Assembly (NCBI RefSeq): GCF_901933205.1
Contig: NC_044574.1
Span: 42,813,609 to 42,877,608 of the forward strand
Direction: 5' to 3'
From: Camarhynchus parvulus
Lineage: Eukaryota > Chordata > Aves > Passeriformes > Thraupidae
Length of the DNA: 64,000 bases
Position numbers and translations under genes: made by a program. The stretch's first letter is position 1; every line of letters begins with the position of its first letter. A model generated the notes under the pieces. That model saw only the letters and a program-made list of their open reading frames with translations. It ran no database searches and was not told the DNA's origin. Positions 1 through 12,770 of this stretch are shown one piece after another.

Positions 1-1125
1 CCTTGCCCTCGGGCAGCAGACCACTATGCTGTATCTGAGACACTTTAAGAGTCAGTCAACTACTTTTAAGCAATAATTTACTGGGAAGCTTAAAAGCTTT
101 TAGAACTCTGATCCTATATTTAAGGATGTATTTAAGGATGTAGTCCAGCCTTGTGGTCAGAGATCATGAGATAATATAGCACTAAGGGGTTCTGCACTAT
201 AAGAAAACCATTTGCCTGCAAGAACAACTGCAGAGGCAGATGAGGAGTCATGAAACACACACCACTCAGCTATTGCAAGGCTGCTCCTAATTTGGATGGA
301 AAACATCACTTCTAATTCATTGATCTCCAGTTATTATTGGATGCTCTAGCTAACAAGGCACTGGACAAAATCCGATGAGAACAAGGTGATACCTGATCTG
401 CAGGAATGATAATATCTATTTCTCCAAAAATGTATGGAAAGGCATCTGTAAAAGGGCACTGGTTAGTGACTCTAAAAAAATAATCTTGAGGATGTGTTAA
501 TAATACCAAATCTGTTCAACCTTTAAAGCAAATGAAATAACACCACTTTTAAAATACAAAAAGAAGGTTACCTTCTCAGGAGACTTAATTTAAAAGGGCA
601 AAGGAACCTTTTTCCTACTGCATCACAACATTTGTCACCAAGAGAGGCATGTTTGGCTGCCTCTTGGAGAGCTACAGGAAAAGAAAAATGAGGAGTAGAT
701 GGGGGCATTTTGGAAAATATCCATAGTGGGATACCGTGGCTTCAGGGCACTGTTTTGTCAGCTTTGCACCCGTCCTGCCTGAGAAGCTCTGCAGAACAGC
801 CTGATTAACACAAGGGTGTTTAATCAAGACTCAAGGGGTCACCTCCCTGGCAGAAGTCTGTGAGGTTTTTATAACCCACCTATGCCATCACATCAGCTAA
901 ATAAACTCTCCCTGCATTTTCTGGAGTGGTGACAACTTTCATTTGATCTGTTTGGCACCACAGATTAAATACAAAGCTGCACACTAAAGGAGAGAACTTT
1001 TTTCAATTACTTTTTAGGTGAGGTAGAGCAAGAGTAAAGGAGAGAGAGAGAAAGAACAAAGTCAAATAACCTAGGCGTTACTTTAGAAAGAAAGGCCTTT
1101 TCCTTGGCACAAGGTAATTGGAAGT
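1..1125. other. Unannotated non-coding interval
   Basis: No exon, RNA gene or repeat family is recognised here. The sequence is AT-rich with frequent stops in all frames. A short purine tract of GA repeats lies near 1038-1056. The best frame is 65 codons and resembles nothing known. Confidence 0.5.
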
Positions 1126-1320
1126 TGAGCCAGGAAATTATGATTCTAGTACCTACTCTGTCATCCGATTCCCTGTGTGGTCTTGGGCAAGTCCTTTAAC
1201 CTGCCTGTCTAATTCCTTCAGCTTGTAAAATGGGGACAACAAACCACAGAGGAGTTTGATGAATACTAGCAGATGTTTTCACAGTACACTGAAAAAATGT
1301 GAGAATCCATGGATGTGGTA
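1126..1320 (+). repeat. MIR-type CORE-SINE relic
   Basis: The segment follows the MIR consensus order: a 'gagccagga' start, a diverged 'ctctgccac...tgtgtgacc' core seen as 'ccctgtgtggtc', then 'ttgggcaagtcctttaacct', then 'gtaaaatggggac' and a tail resembling '...gatgttttcacagtac'. MIR SINEs are tRNA-derived elements from before the amniote radiation, mobilised in trans by L2-type LINEs. The copy is heavily diverged and has no intact pol III promoter, so it is a dead relic. Identification rests on remembered consensus order, not on an alignment. Confidence 0.75.
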
Positions 1321-2690
1321 TTGCTAGCCCTTAGGAGTACATCTAAATAAAACTAATCTAAAATTTACAAATTGCATTTAAGATGCAAATAACACTCCTC
1401 TTATTGCAGTGGGCAATTTAATTTATTTGATTTAAATTATAAAAGAATCCTTACCAAGATTTCTTGCTCTAAAGCTGGCTGGGAAATAGCTTGTTGCAAC
1501 CTTTTATCATCAAAAATGTCTGCTATTTTAACTGGGTCCCTAAGATTTGTTGTATGTTTCTGTTTCTTACCTACTGGAGTATGATATTAAGTTGCTGGAG
1601 AAAATATGAGAGAATTTTAAATTTTCTCAAATTTGTGGACTCAGAATGGAATTCAATCCACCCTTTCAAGGTAGACAAAGCTGGAGGCTGTGTTCTGTCT
1701 CTGCATTTCATTTTTCTCTTAATTAGACCAGCTTCAAAAATAAAAGCCACTTTCCAGGGTCTCCACATAAGGAAAATGAATGAAGATACAATAAATTAAA
1801 ATCAGGAGATAGCAGGAAGACAAGAGGAGAACCTCCCCAGCTTTGCTACAGGAGTGTTCAATGGCTTTCACTGCAATGAGAAGAATTCCACAGCAGAAAG
1901 TTTAAACAGTTTGATAATTTGATGCCTAAAAGTGTTTTAGTACTTTGCTCTTAGTCAGTGTCCTAACATGGGGCTGAATTGCAAAGATGTTGACCATTTG
2001 CCAGACTCCACAGAAATCCACAGAAGCTGAGACCCTGAGCAGGGTCAGAAAGGAAAGCCCTAGCCTAGGTGCCACAACACAATGTGAAATCCCATCCTCG
2101 GTGTCTCTGTTTGAAATTCCTGCATTATTTGCTTTAAAATGTCCGCTGTGCTAACTCTAGCTTTGGTACAAATCAGCAGATTTAAGAATTTTTTATTGGC
2201 TTCAGATACACTGTGAAGTCCACTTCCAGCAGCTGAGGAAGGGGTAGGATTTCTTGCAGTGCAGCAGTCAGGGTGTGACAGTACAATTTCCAGCTCATGG
2301 AGCGGATCCCATTCAAATTTCAAACACTTGCCACTCCCTGGAATAAGTGTTGCTTTAGACAAGTAGCACAAAATGATCAAATAAAACTGGGACTTCACTT
2401 CCATTCTCAAACAAAGAGCATATTCATTAGGAAGAGCACCTCCTCCTAAGCACTTACACTGCTGTCTTTCCTACAGACTGGCTTCAAATCCTATCATGTG
2501 TTCCTCATTTACATATCACATTAACTAGTGGAGACAACAGAAATCTAATGTTACTTCTAACCAGCTCAGGATCTCTGCATCTCATTAGTCACCTCTTCCC
2601 TCCGAGGACTTGTGCTGTGCTGCATGGCTGCAGTTAAGAAGTAAACAGATGGTACAGAATCAGCACTGTTTTTTTACACCAGTGCCTTTA
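1321..2690. other. Unannotated non-coding interval
   Basis: No gene or repeat family is recognised. Overlapping short frames occur on both strands around 1491-1799 and 2060-2410 without recognisable motifs. They are most simply chance frames. Confidence 0.5.
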
Positions 2691-2890
2691 TTTTATATTT
2701 TATTTTATTTTGTTTTATTTTATTTTATTTTAATTTTTTAAATTTTATTTTGGTTTTGTTTTATTTTATTTTGGTTTTTTTATTTTGTTTCATTTTGCTT
2801 TGTTTTTACTTTCTTTGGTTTTAATTTTTTAGGAGTTTTTTTGGTTGTTTGTTTTTGGGTTTTTTTTAAGAAACAGGTTTTTTAATGAAA
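2691..2890. repeat. T-rich (TTTTA)n-like low-complexity tract
   Basis: About 200 bases are built from degenerate TTTTA, TTTTG and TTTGG units, starting as fairly regular TTTTA pentamers and becoming irregular toward the right. The reverse strand reads as a long A-rich tract. It is either an expanded pentanucleotide microsatellite or the decayed A-rich end of a retro-inserted sequence. No polyadenylation signal at a suitable distance is obvious on the reverse strand. Confidence 0.85.
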
Positions 2891-5800
2891 AGAGGAAGAA
2901 AAGAGCCTCAGTCCAGGAGAGGCATGCATGTGGTGGGAGTGGGTGTCAGTCAGAGAGTGCTGGTGCTGCTTGGTATCCATGCATATGGGCAGAGGTGGGA
3001 AGAGCTCCCAGCAAGAAGCCCCAAGAGCACAGGACTGCACATAACCCATGGGCAGGTGCATTTCACTGCTGCCCTTGCCAACACTCCCGGAGCTGTACAA
3101 CCTTGTGTACCCAAGTATCGAAACAGTAGCCACTAAATGAATTCCACTATCATTTGTTAAAAGTGGAGCAGCTCAACTGGCCACAGAAATCAGTAATAAA
3201 CTTCTAAGATGGGAAAGGTCTTTCAAGGGAGCTTGTTGATTTCTTTTCCTTCGAGGTCTCTGGGAAGAATTTAATTTATTTGCCCTGTAGAAGAGAGTTA
3301 TTTATGTTTTTATGTGGCACAACACTGGTTTCATTTAAACCACTTAGCAGCCCTGTTTAAGGCGTCTGCTTGTTTAACCAGTCCTAAACTTCTGCTCCCA
3401 AATCTCCAGAGCTCATATGCTGTTGTGTCAACACACTGACTTCCCAGCTCCAGAAACTGTGCATTCACAATGCCTGAAAGATGAGTTACTTCTGTAGCTT
3501 GCCAAGAAAACTTAATTCAAGATCATTACACTCTAGTAGTGGGTTTGGGATATGTGTCAGCAGCTTTTGTTTAGTGCAGTTTAGTTGGCCCATCGTATAT
3601 ATGATGGATGTTATCAGGAAGTAACTTTGGGAGAGTTTAGGAAGCAAATCTCCATTTTGAAAGTATTAGGGCAGGTGACAAGTCCTATTAAAGCTGATGG
3701 GTTTTTTTTCCACTGGCTAATTTCCAGGATCTTTCAGGAACTTTTTCAGGATGTCACTATGGAGGGGGAGTTGGTGACTTCACTTGGAGATCCACATCAC
3801 AGAAGGGACAGTGGTGTGGCCAGCTGCATTAGCAAGGAGTGTCACACAGGTGAAGAAGAAAATACCCTGGCAAATGTTTTTGGGGAAGTTTGCACAAACT
3901 GCCTTAATTAAACTTCACTGCTATTACCCTCTTGCTTTACCAAGCAACTTAGTTTTAAAAAAGTGGTTCTTCCTATGATACTTGGACATTGGGCTTTGGT
4001 TGTTTCAGCAATAATCTATTTTCTGCTTTGGGATTTTAAATTAAAACCTTTTGCAATGTACTCTTTCCACTTAGCAAGTGGATTATTGCCACTTAAAACA
4101 ATGAGGGGCAAGTATTTCCCTTGTGTTACAGAAGGATTTGAAAAAAAATACAAAAGCAATGGCAATATGCCAACTTTAGTTAACACATTTGTGCATATCA
4201 ATGGTTTACAGGTGCAGGCACATGAGAGAAGGGCTGGAATGAAAGTGAAGGCATGATTGATTGCATTTTCCTATTTATGATTATCTGTCCATGTGACATG
4301 TATATAACAGCACATGTGGCTAGCACAGACAGCTGGGCTCAATGTATTTTTCACACACATCCACTTCAAAATCAAAACTACAACTACTTGCTTTTGTTTA
4401 TTTTGCTGAAGTAATATAGAGGGAAAGGTGACCCAAGGAAAATAAAAGTAATAACACCAGAGAAATCCATTTGCACTCCAAACTCATCAAGATCCAGACA
4501 GTCTTCTAAGGCATAGAGAAGATGAGGGAGTTCTGTGGCTACCTGACCCTTTTCCCATGAATGCTGCCATCTCCATCATCAATCTTTTAACTTCTCTACC
4601 TATTTTTGGAAACTTCTCACACTAAATTTCCTGAAGTTGTTTCAGCTGGGGTAGAATGAATGAAAACTGAATTAGGTCCAACATTTTGTCTTCTATACTG
4701 GCAATATATTTGGAGAAAGGACTGCTTAAACCTTTTGTCTTGCTCAGAAAGAAGCACATTGACCCTGCAACACAACCTGCCCATGAATAACCACAGTCTT
4801 TCAATGCTACTTCCTCTTGCTACTGTCCCCTCCCTTCAGCACTTTTCTCAGGTTTATATATCTTTTCTCAGGACTCAAGGAAGTATTGAAGTCACTTTGA
4901 AAGATGTTCTTTTGAACATCTTTCTGCCCCAATGCAAGTAAAAAAAAAATAAAAGCCCAGAAAAAACTGAAAAAAGACAAAAGAGAGAAGAAAAGGTGAA
5001 AGACTGATCTGGGAATTTAGCCACTTAGATTTTTGGCTCTAGATGTCGAGTTCCTGTAATTTTCTGAAGAGTAACCATACAAAATCTCTCCTCTTTCAGA
5101 GCTTTTGGGTTTCTTGTAGCCTTGTTTTGGTACAGAAGCACTCAGACACATGGATGGTTTTTACACTATACATTCTGACTGTTGATACTATAATTGCATC
5201 AGCTCATGGACATGTTATTTAAAGAGAGACCCTCAGTCTCCCAGTGGATGTCATTCTGACTCTGGGTAATGGCAATCCAGTGATGTTAGATTATACCTGA
5301 TATCAGAATCTGGTCCCTGTCTCAAAATTTACTTGTCTTTGTCTCCAGTTTTGCAGTTCATTTATCAGAGAAGAGGCCAGAAGGTGCTGTACTCAAAGCC
5401 CCTGAGTCAACAAATACCCTTTTTTTTCCAAAATACACATGAAAAAGCATTTTTTCATATTTTCTTTTACATTTTATTTAATTTTAACTTAGTTTAAATT
5501 AAATTAATGTAGAATGAATGTACTATTTTTTTTATTTATTACTTTTTAAAAATTCCCCTCATAGGCTATCAAGAATTATGTTGGACCCATAACATAGCTC
5601 TTGTTTCATATGAAGTATGGAGAATAATAACTATTTTAAGAATAAAAATGATACTTGAACAAAATTCTGTTACACAATACTCCCCTGTTGGGGAAAGAAA
5701 ATAAGCCATAACCACGGTCTATCCACTTACTTTTTCCATTTCTATTCTCTTTCTGTCTAAGGAACATTGTCAACATTTTGAAGAGGAAACTAAGTGCCAG

Positions 5801-8800
5801 AGAAAGGAGCAGGAGGAATTTGATGGCTATCTTTCCAGCCATTTGTTTTCTTGTCCATTTATTCCCAGTTGTTTGCTTCAGCACTGCCTGGGAGTGCAGT
5901 GCCTGACACCCTGTAAAAATATTCCTATTTTTGGTGCATGATACTTGGTGCAATTCCCACTTCCCAGTATGATAACAGGGATCTGTCCTACCTCTTCCTC
6001 AATATGTACCAAATATGCTTTGATGTGGTTTTTAGTTCATACATTTCTTAACTGCACTTAAATGCACTGGCAGCAATCAGCTCCCCCAAACTTTGCAGTC
6101 TCTTCTCTCATTTTCTCTGTATTTTTTTTTTTGAAATGCCAAATGAAAGGACTTGTTTTTCTTCACAATGCATTTCTGTGCTTGGTGTACCTTATATCAA
6201 GATGCACAGCTGCAAAGAATCTCCCTCCTCTATGTGATTTACAGAAAGGTCAGAGACCATTAGATCTCCCTAAAGCTGCATCTGCTTCCTTGGTGAGGGC
6301 ACAGCAGCCTCCCAGCCATGTGGCCCAGGGGTTCCTGCACTCCTTCCCCTACACCAGCCCAGGGAGCAGCATCAAGCCAGGGCAAACTCTCTCTCCCTAT
6401 GGATTTGTGGCATGAGGATGCACTGTCCTTGCATGCCAAAAGGGTCCAAGTGTGGGTCTGCCCAGAGAACAGCACTCAGGAAGGCCAGGAAACTCATCTG
6501 TCAGTCACCACTTCATCTGGAAGAAGCCCTACCTGCCTACAGGCAGTTCACAAAAAAGAAGCAAAGGAAAGAAAACTGCTGAATTAAGTCTTCCACTCAG
6601 ATGTTTTTCCCAGTCCCTTCCTTTGCTTCTTGTTGCTGTAGACAAAATATCACCGTCCAAACTGTGGGTACAGTGAATATGGGAAGAGCAAAACAGGATC
6701 CTCAAAGAGGGGATTCGTGAGCACCCCATGGCCCTGCAGTGCAGACAGGGGCTGCTTCGAGGCCTCTGCCTTTCAAGACAGTCTGAGAGGATAAAGGTCC
6801 TCATGTCCCCCATCAGAACTCATCTTACACTAACCAAGGAAAACACACATAATTAAATTAAGGCACTTTGTTTTCATATCATCAGTGCAATTTATAAAGA
6901 TACCAGTGTGACAGTTTCTAGGCACAGATACAGCCTTCATATTTTTCCTGGATGCAGCACATTGTTTTCTCAGCCAGAAAGCTGTGCTAGGGAGACTCTT
7001 CAGCACAAAGCAATGCTCCAGGCCATCTTCCTTAGTAAGGAGAAGGGGTGTTATCTGCCCTAAAATTGTATTTCTACCTAATTAAATTCAACAAGATGCC
7101 TTCTTTAACCAAAACCAGTCACATGGAAATATTTGGAGCAGGGAATGATGATATCTGATATAAAAGTTCACACTAGCTGTCATGCCTTTCAAGGATGATA
7201 AAACATTCAAACATTCAGGCAAGCCATAAGCTGGACTCCTACATTTTGACTATGTATTTCCTGCATCCAGAGTCTCCAGTTATGATGGGGCACATTTTTA
7301 GCTCACTTCTGTTGTAGACAGCTTTGTGGGTGCAATTTCACACAGACATGAAGTAATGCTTAACTGGAGAGTAGGAAGTATCTCTGCTGCCAATTGCAGA
7401 AGACTGTGACCCTCACAAGGCATTGCTGTGGGAGCAGAGTTTGCTGACAAGGATCTCCATAACTGCATCCTTGATAGCAGAAGGGGCTCTTCCCTTCTCA
7501 CACTTTTCCCAATAACACTGAGCACTGTCTTGTTCTGACCCCTGTGCTCCCCAGTGCCTTTTTTTCCCCTTTACCAGAGAAAAGGTGAAATGAAGAACAA
7601 AAATCCAGCAGTAACAGCATCCTGACCAGTTTAAGATCATATCTGCAGCTGCAGGAGTGGGATGTCCATCACCAGGGAGTAGAAAGTGGAGGAAGAAGGC
7701 AGATAAAATCCCATGTGGTGCAAGCATAGAACATGGCTGAGGGAGGAGGCCCAGGCAGAAAAAAAACATATGAACCAATGACACCCAAATTACTTAAAGC
7801 TTCCTCTCCAGAGCTGTGGTCATCTAAGAGAAAGGACAATTCAGTGGTATCTCATGTTAACAGCTCAGGATGTACACCCAGTGTTTCCCTGAGCTTTCTA
7901 CACTCTGTGGAACATCAGTTGCACCAAATTTGGTTCAGAACAGCCAAGTTTTGAGGCAACAATGGTGAAGAGCTAGACAAGGGTGTTCCAGCTTCCCAGT
8001 GACCTGGAAGAAGGTGGTTGCTGCTGGCTGAGCTGTCAGACCTGTACCACAAGGGGAGTGCCAAGCACATCTTCCAGCATGCACATGGGAAGGTTGCTTA
8101 AGACATGCAAAAACAGCACCTCCAAGGCCAGTGAAGTACCAGGAGTGGCACCACACTGAGGCCACCACACTGAAAGCACTTTCTCCTTCAGGACATCCTC
8201 CTATTGCCGGTCAAGTTAGCACCAGGCAGATGCCTGTTGAATCTATCCTTCTCTGGGATAAGCCTTCCTCGCAGGAATGTGGGGAGTGAGCTGCCCCCTT
8301 GCCTTCAAAAAGAGAAACATCCGTGTTGCTGGAAGGCAGATGCTTGGGCATCATATGGTGCCTGCAGGCAGCTGGCAGCTGGCATGCTGAGTCTGAGCCT
8401 GGACGGGCAGGAGAAATGGCCCTGAATGAAGTCAAAATTATTGCTGATGTAATTCATAAATTACTCTCTTTGATGTTTAACAAAACTGAACATGTTGTAA
8501 ATTAAATTAATATTTGTTCAGGGATTCATAAGATGCAATCATTGTCAGTTACAGATTACAGCAATAACCCCTAGAGGATACAGAACAAATGAGATCTGGA
8601 TATAGTTTTTATAGGGGCAAACTGCCATGCCCTTGCTCACAATGAAATAGTGACTAACTTTAGAAGTATAATGCTCTTTTATTACCAAAAAGGTTCTTTG
8701 GAGTGGAGGTGTTGCAATCAGCCTGGTCTAGGTATTTATTGAAAGGAGAATTATTTCATGTACTTGAGAAATCAGCAACTAGGAAATTGTGCTTGATTTC

Positions 8801-11800
8801 TTTTGCTGTAGAGAATGAACTGACCTGGTTGTGATTTGGGCTAGTCAGGGTTAATGTTATTGGTTGCACTGGGACTGAGCCTCTGCCAGATGTCCTATCT
8901 ACATGACATTAAGAAAGGAAAGGGCAGAGAGGGTTGAGACAACCAGCTCTCTCATAAAGTTAAACTGGATGATCCCAATAAATGTATTTCACTTAATTCA
9001 CAGCCTCCTACACTCACTCGTCAGAGGATGCTGTGATATCCTTTTGTTGTGGGAGTGCATTGCACAAAATCTAATAACTTCTGCTGAGCTGAGAAAAGAA
9101 TAAAAATAATTCGGGTACACATTTTTTGTGTGGTATTTTTTGGTCTTATGGAGTGATGTAGGCATATTGTTCATGCAACCATAGCCACTAAAAAAAGTAA
9201 GATCAGGCTGAAAAATCTATAGGCTAGAGATGGAAGAGGGGAACAAAGTATTCATCTTTGACTACTTTGTCTTTTTGTTACTGACCCACTGAAAGGCAGT
9301 GGGTTACTTCAGGCAAAAAGAACCCCCTAAAAACAAAGTCCCAATGATGTCAGATCAAGTTTATATTGAACAAAAAGCAGAGCATTCAACTTTCCTCTCA
9401 GAGTTCAACATCACAGGCATGCAATCACCCATCTGTTTCCTGAACTAGCTCTTAGCTAGGAAAACAAGAGCAGTGAAGGGAACTTTATCAAAGACTGCAG
9501 GAGGACTATGGAGCATTATGTATCAAACAGTAAATATTTGTCTCAGTATAACAATATATATTTTGGCTTACAGGAGCAAAAGAGAGTATTTGAGTAGTGA
9601 CCCAGGCCCATGGTCTTGATGGGAAATAAAATTTCACCTGCAAACTGGCTTGGCTGTACACCAGAGAAGACTAAGAAACAATTCTAGAGGGTAAAATTTT
9701 CATTCCCCTTCTGAAACCGAAGCAACCTCTAGTGTTTTAGGTAAGTTCTAGTATACCCACCTAAGTTAGGAGACACCCAGCAATTGTAACAGCTGTGACT
9801 CTGAGCCTCCCTGGGAAAGCATTCTGTCTGCTTCAGCCATGAGTCCAGAGACATTAACTTGGGGATAAAGTTCACGTTTTCCAGGCTGACTGGCTGGACT
9901 CCTATTCAGCTGACTCAGAACTGAGGAAAAGGAGATCAGATACTTGAACATCTGCTTGAACCTCTGCAGACCTATTCATGCACTTTCACTGAAATAGTTT
10001 TGGAAAACATAACCACTTTTTGGCATTGTGTATGAAAACAATACAAATGAGGCATTTGTTTTGTTATAAAAACATATTGCATTAGGAAAGGGAAGGTAGA
10101 AAAGCTGTCTATGCCTCTTGTGCTTTACATACAGGAACACAGGGTGGGACTTTGGCTTAAGACTGTTTTCTCCTCCCTGCATATTCTCTCTAGTGCCTGT
10201 ATTGATCCAGGGTTAAGGAAGAGTTATTGTCCATACAAGGAAATTGGAACCTCTTGCATTAAGACCCATATCTCTCAGCCTTATTAAAATAGTGCATAGT
10301 ACATGCTCATCTAATATCTTGACCCTAAAAAGCTTCCATTTGTGGAATTTAAATTTCATTAGAAAATCAATACATCCTCATTTATCCTTAGTTTTAGAGA
10401 AAGAGTTGCATGAGATATTCAGAGTTTGGGGATTTTTTTATTCATTTTATTGGTATCATGATGAAACATATCACTCACAAACCTCATCCATCATATCATC
10501 ATCAAAGTATTCATTTGTTCTTCTCTAACTGGGATCAAATTTTAAATAAGGAATTTATAACCATGTAAAGATGAACTCTTTAGCTCTGCATTTGATTTTT
10601 CTCTGTGTTTCCAAGGAACTGAAAACGTGTTTCATCTTTTTCTGCTTCTTGCAGATAATTTGACACAGTGTATTCTAGAACATTTCTTTTGTATTTACAT
10701 TTTGGCATGAGTATATTGTATTGTTACATTGTTCACAGCCTTACTATTGTCACTGCCAAATTCTTTTGGGAAAAATCAAAGAAAAGCTGAGACAAGATAT
10801 ATCACGCCACAATCATTTGGCTGCCTAATATTTTATTGCTCTCTTCTTACTGGTTTCCAGTTGTCAATCTTGTCATTAGGACTTCTAAATAAACTATTCT
10901 CTTGCTTGTCTAGTAAATAATTTTACAATCCAACAGAGCTGTTTGAGGACATGAATCATACTCATCTTCACATCAAACAAGTAAAAGCACGTCCACAAAG
11001 TCATGCTGTGGTTGACTAATTTTTTTGGAAGATTTCCTCTTTATGATGGTATATTCTAAACAGAAAAACAAGGTGACTTTCACTGAGTTTAAAACAAAGA
11101 ACACTTACAATGTAACTGCTTTGGGATTTTAGGACTTTGATTGTTGAAGCCTCCTGACTCTAGAGTCTCACAACAAATGAATGCAGTTGCCCTCACACAT
11201 CTATTTACTCCAAGTGGTCGTACTTATAATTATGTCTGTGTGTATTTACATTAAAAAAAATATGTCAGAGGGGTAGCAATTGCTTTTTCACCCCTCTGTC
11301 TCAGCCACAATCTTGCAGCAGTCTTCCTCTTCTGAGGGTTTACATGCATTCAGTAAAGTTTTCAGCAAACAGTTTGTGCCAACCTGGCCTAATGCCCAAG
11401 CATAAGCCAAAAAAATAGTCATTCATAAACCTTAAAGAGAATCTGCTATTTTTTTTTAATATTGTTTTCCCATAACATCCAGCACAGCTTAGATCCACCT
11501 AACCATCCAACTTGGATAGTTTCGTAAGAAACAGTCCATTCCTGCCTGTGCTCTCTATAATGAAAAACTAAAGCCCACTCAAATTTATTCTCAAGATAAA
11601 CAGTCTGGTATTGTAGAAGAACAGAAAAATCCCTTCAGTCAGTGGTATCTCTTCAGAAACTGAGGGTGAAGCCATATGAGATGTGGTGAGTCAACCAAGG
11701 AGCTTGTGGTTGATTTTGCTCCCTACCTCCACCTTTTCTGTACAGAACTTTTAGTACCATGGTCCTGTGGAAAAAGGTTAGCTCAGATAGTTCTCTCTGT

Positions 11801-12637
11801 TAGGAAGGATTTCTGTCTTTGACTCCACAGAGGCTCACAAAAGGCCCATATGGGGTAATTTTGAGGCAGTGACCAAGCAAAGAATCCATAGGTCTTTGCC
11901 ATCAGGCAAGTGTTACCATGGATCCACTGTATCAGATTCCCAAAGAGGCAGGCAGGCAACATCAGACATCTCCAGTGCTTCCTGATGGCAGTTCAGCAGA
12001 GAATAGAATATGGCTTCAGGTGTTAAATAAACAAGACTGGGCTGGACATGATCCTGAATGTGGGCAAAGCACCCTTTTGAATCAAGCCACTCATGCAGTC
12101 TACATTCATGGTCCCCATAGACCTTATTAGGCATTACTTTATTTTTTTTAAAGTTATTCCAATACTACACTTTTTCAGTTATTCTCCCCTTGGGACTGGA
12201 TGATACTCTTTAAAGAAAAGGGCACTTTATTTTTTTTTCTTGCTTATTTTTCATTATATTCTCTTATTTAACCACAGATTTAACTCTAGTTAGACTGAAT
12301 GAGTGTCTGCTGTTTTTCAAATTTTTGTCTGACACTACTGATCAACATGATTCCTTCTGCTCTCTTAGGAGTCATTTCTCCTACACGTGGGGCAGTACTA
12401 CAGCACTTCTCCACACACCAAAGCAGAGTCCATGTTGCTAATGATCCCCAGGATTGATGAAGATTTCAGTATCCTTCAGATGGAAAAATGGTCCTGGATG
12501 GGAGGGTCAGCTTGTGCTGCCTGATGGAGCATCTGAACACAGCCCCTCGTGACAGATATGTGACATCCACTTCCACAGAGAATCCCTGGGGATTTTAATC
12601 TTTCTCATGGTTTACACCACATTTCACCAAAATTTTA
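2891..12637. other. Unannotated non-coding interval
   Basis: Nearly 10 kb with no recognised exon, RNA gene or transposon family. It includes very AT-rich sequence at about 5430-5560 and modestly GC-richer patches at about 6250-6830 and 7940-8430. Opposing overlapping open frames in those patches are what low stop density produces by chance. There is a TATA-like 'gtatataa' at 4300 with no associated promoter structure. Ancient repeats too diverged to see by eye are likely. Confidence 0.45.
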
Positions 12638-12770
12638 TGGGCCTAATCTGTCCACAATCAGTAGAGCACTTCAGTATATGCTTAGCCTGAGGCATGTGCT
12701 CAGGGCCATTAAAGTTAATGGTGCTTAGGCAGATTTCAAAGCTAAACGTTTGTTAAGGGCCTCTCTGCAG
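12638..12770 (+). repeat. Ancient amniote palindrome-like interspersed repeat, copy 1
   Basis: The segment carries the landmarks of a widespread old repeat seen in birds, turtles and crocodilians: a 'gggcctaatc...' start, 'gcacttcagtatatgctta' (consensus-like 'gcacttaagcatgtgctta'), 'ggcatgtgctcagggccattaaagttaatgg' at the middle, then 'gctaaacgtttgttaaggg' as the diverged mirror arm. The centre, 'ccattaaagttaatgg', is a near-palindrome, as expected for this family. I cannot name the family with certainty. Confidence 0.6.

Noticed and set aside
4290..4310. 'gtatataa' as a TATA promoter
   Set aside because: No initiator, CpG enrichment or downstream gene. AT-rich DNA gives such words by chance.
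11913..12134. Opposing ~70-codon frames suggestive of a retroviral fragment
   Set aside because: Neither strand matches the conserved order of RT, protease or integrase. The resemblance did not hold up.
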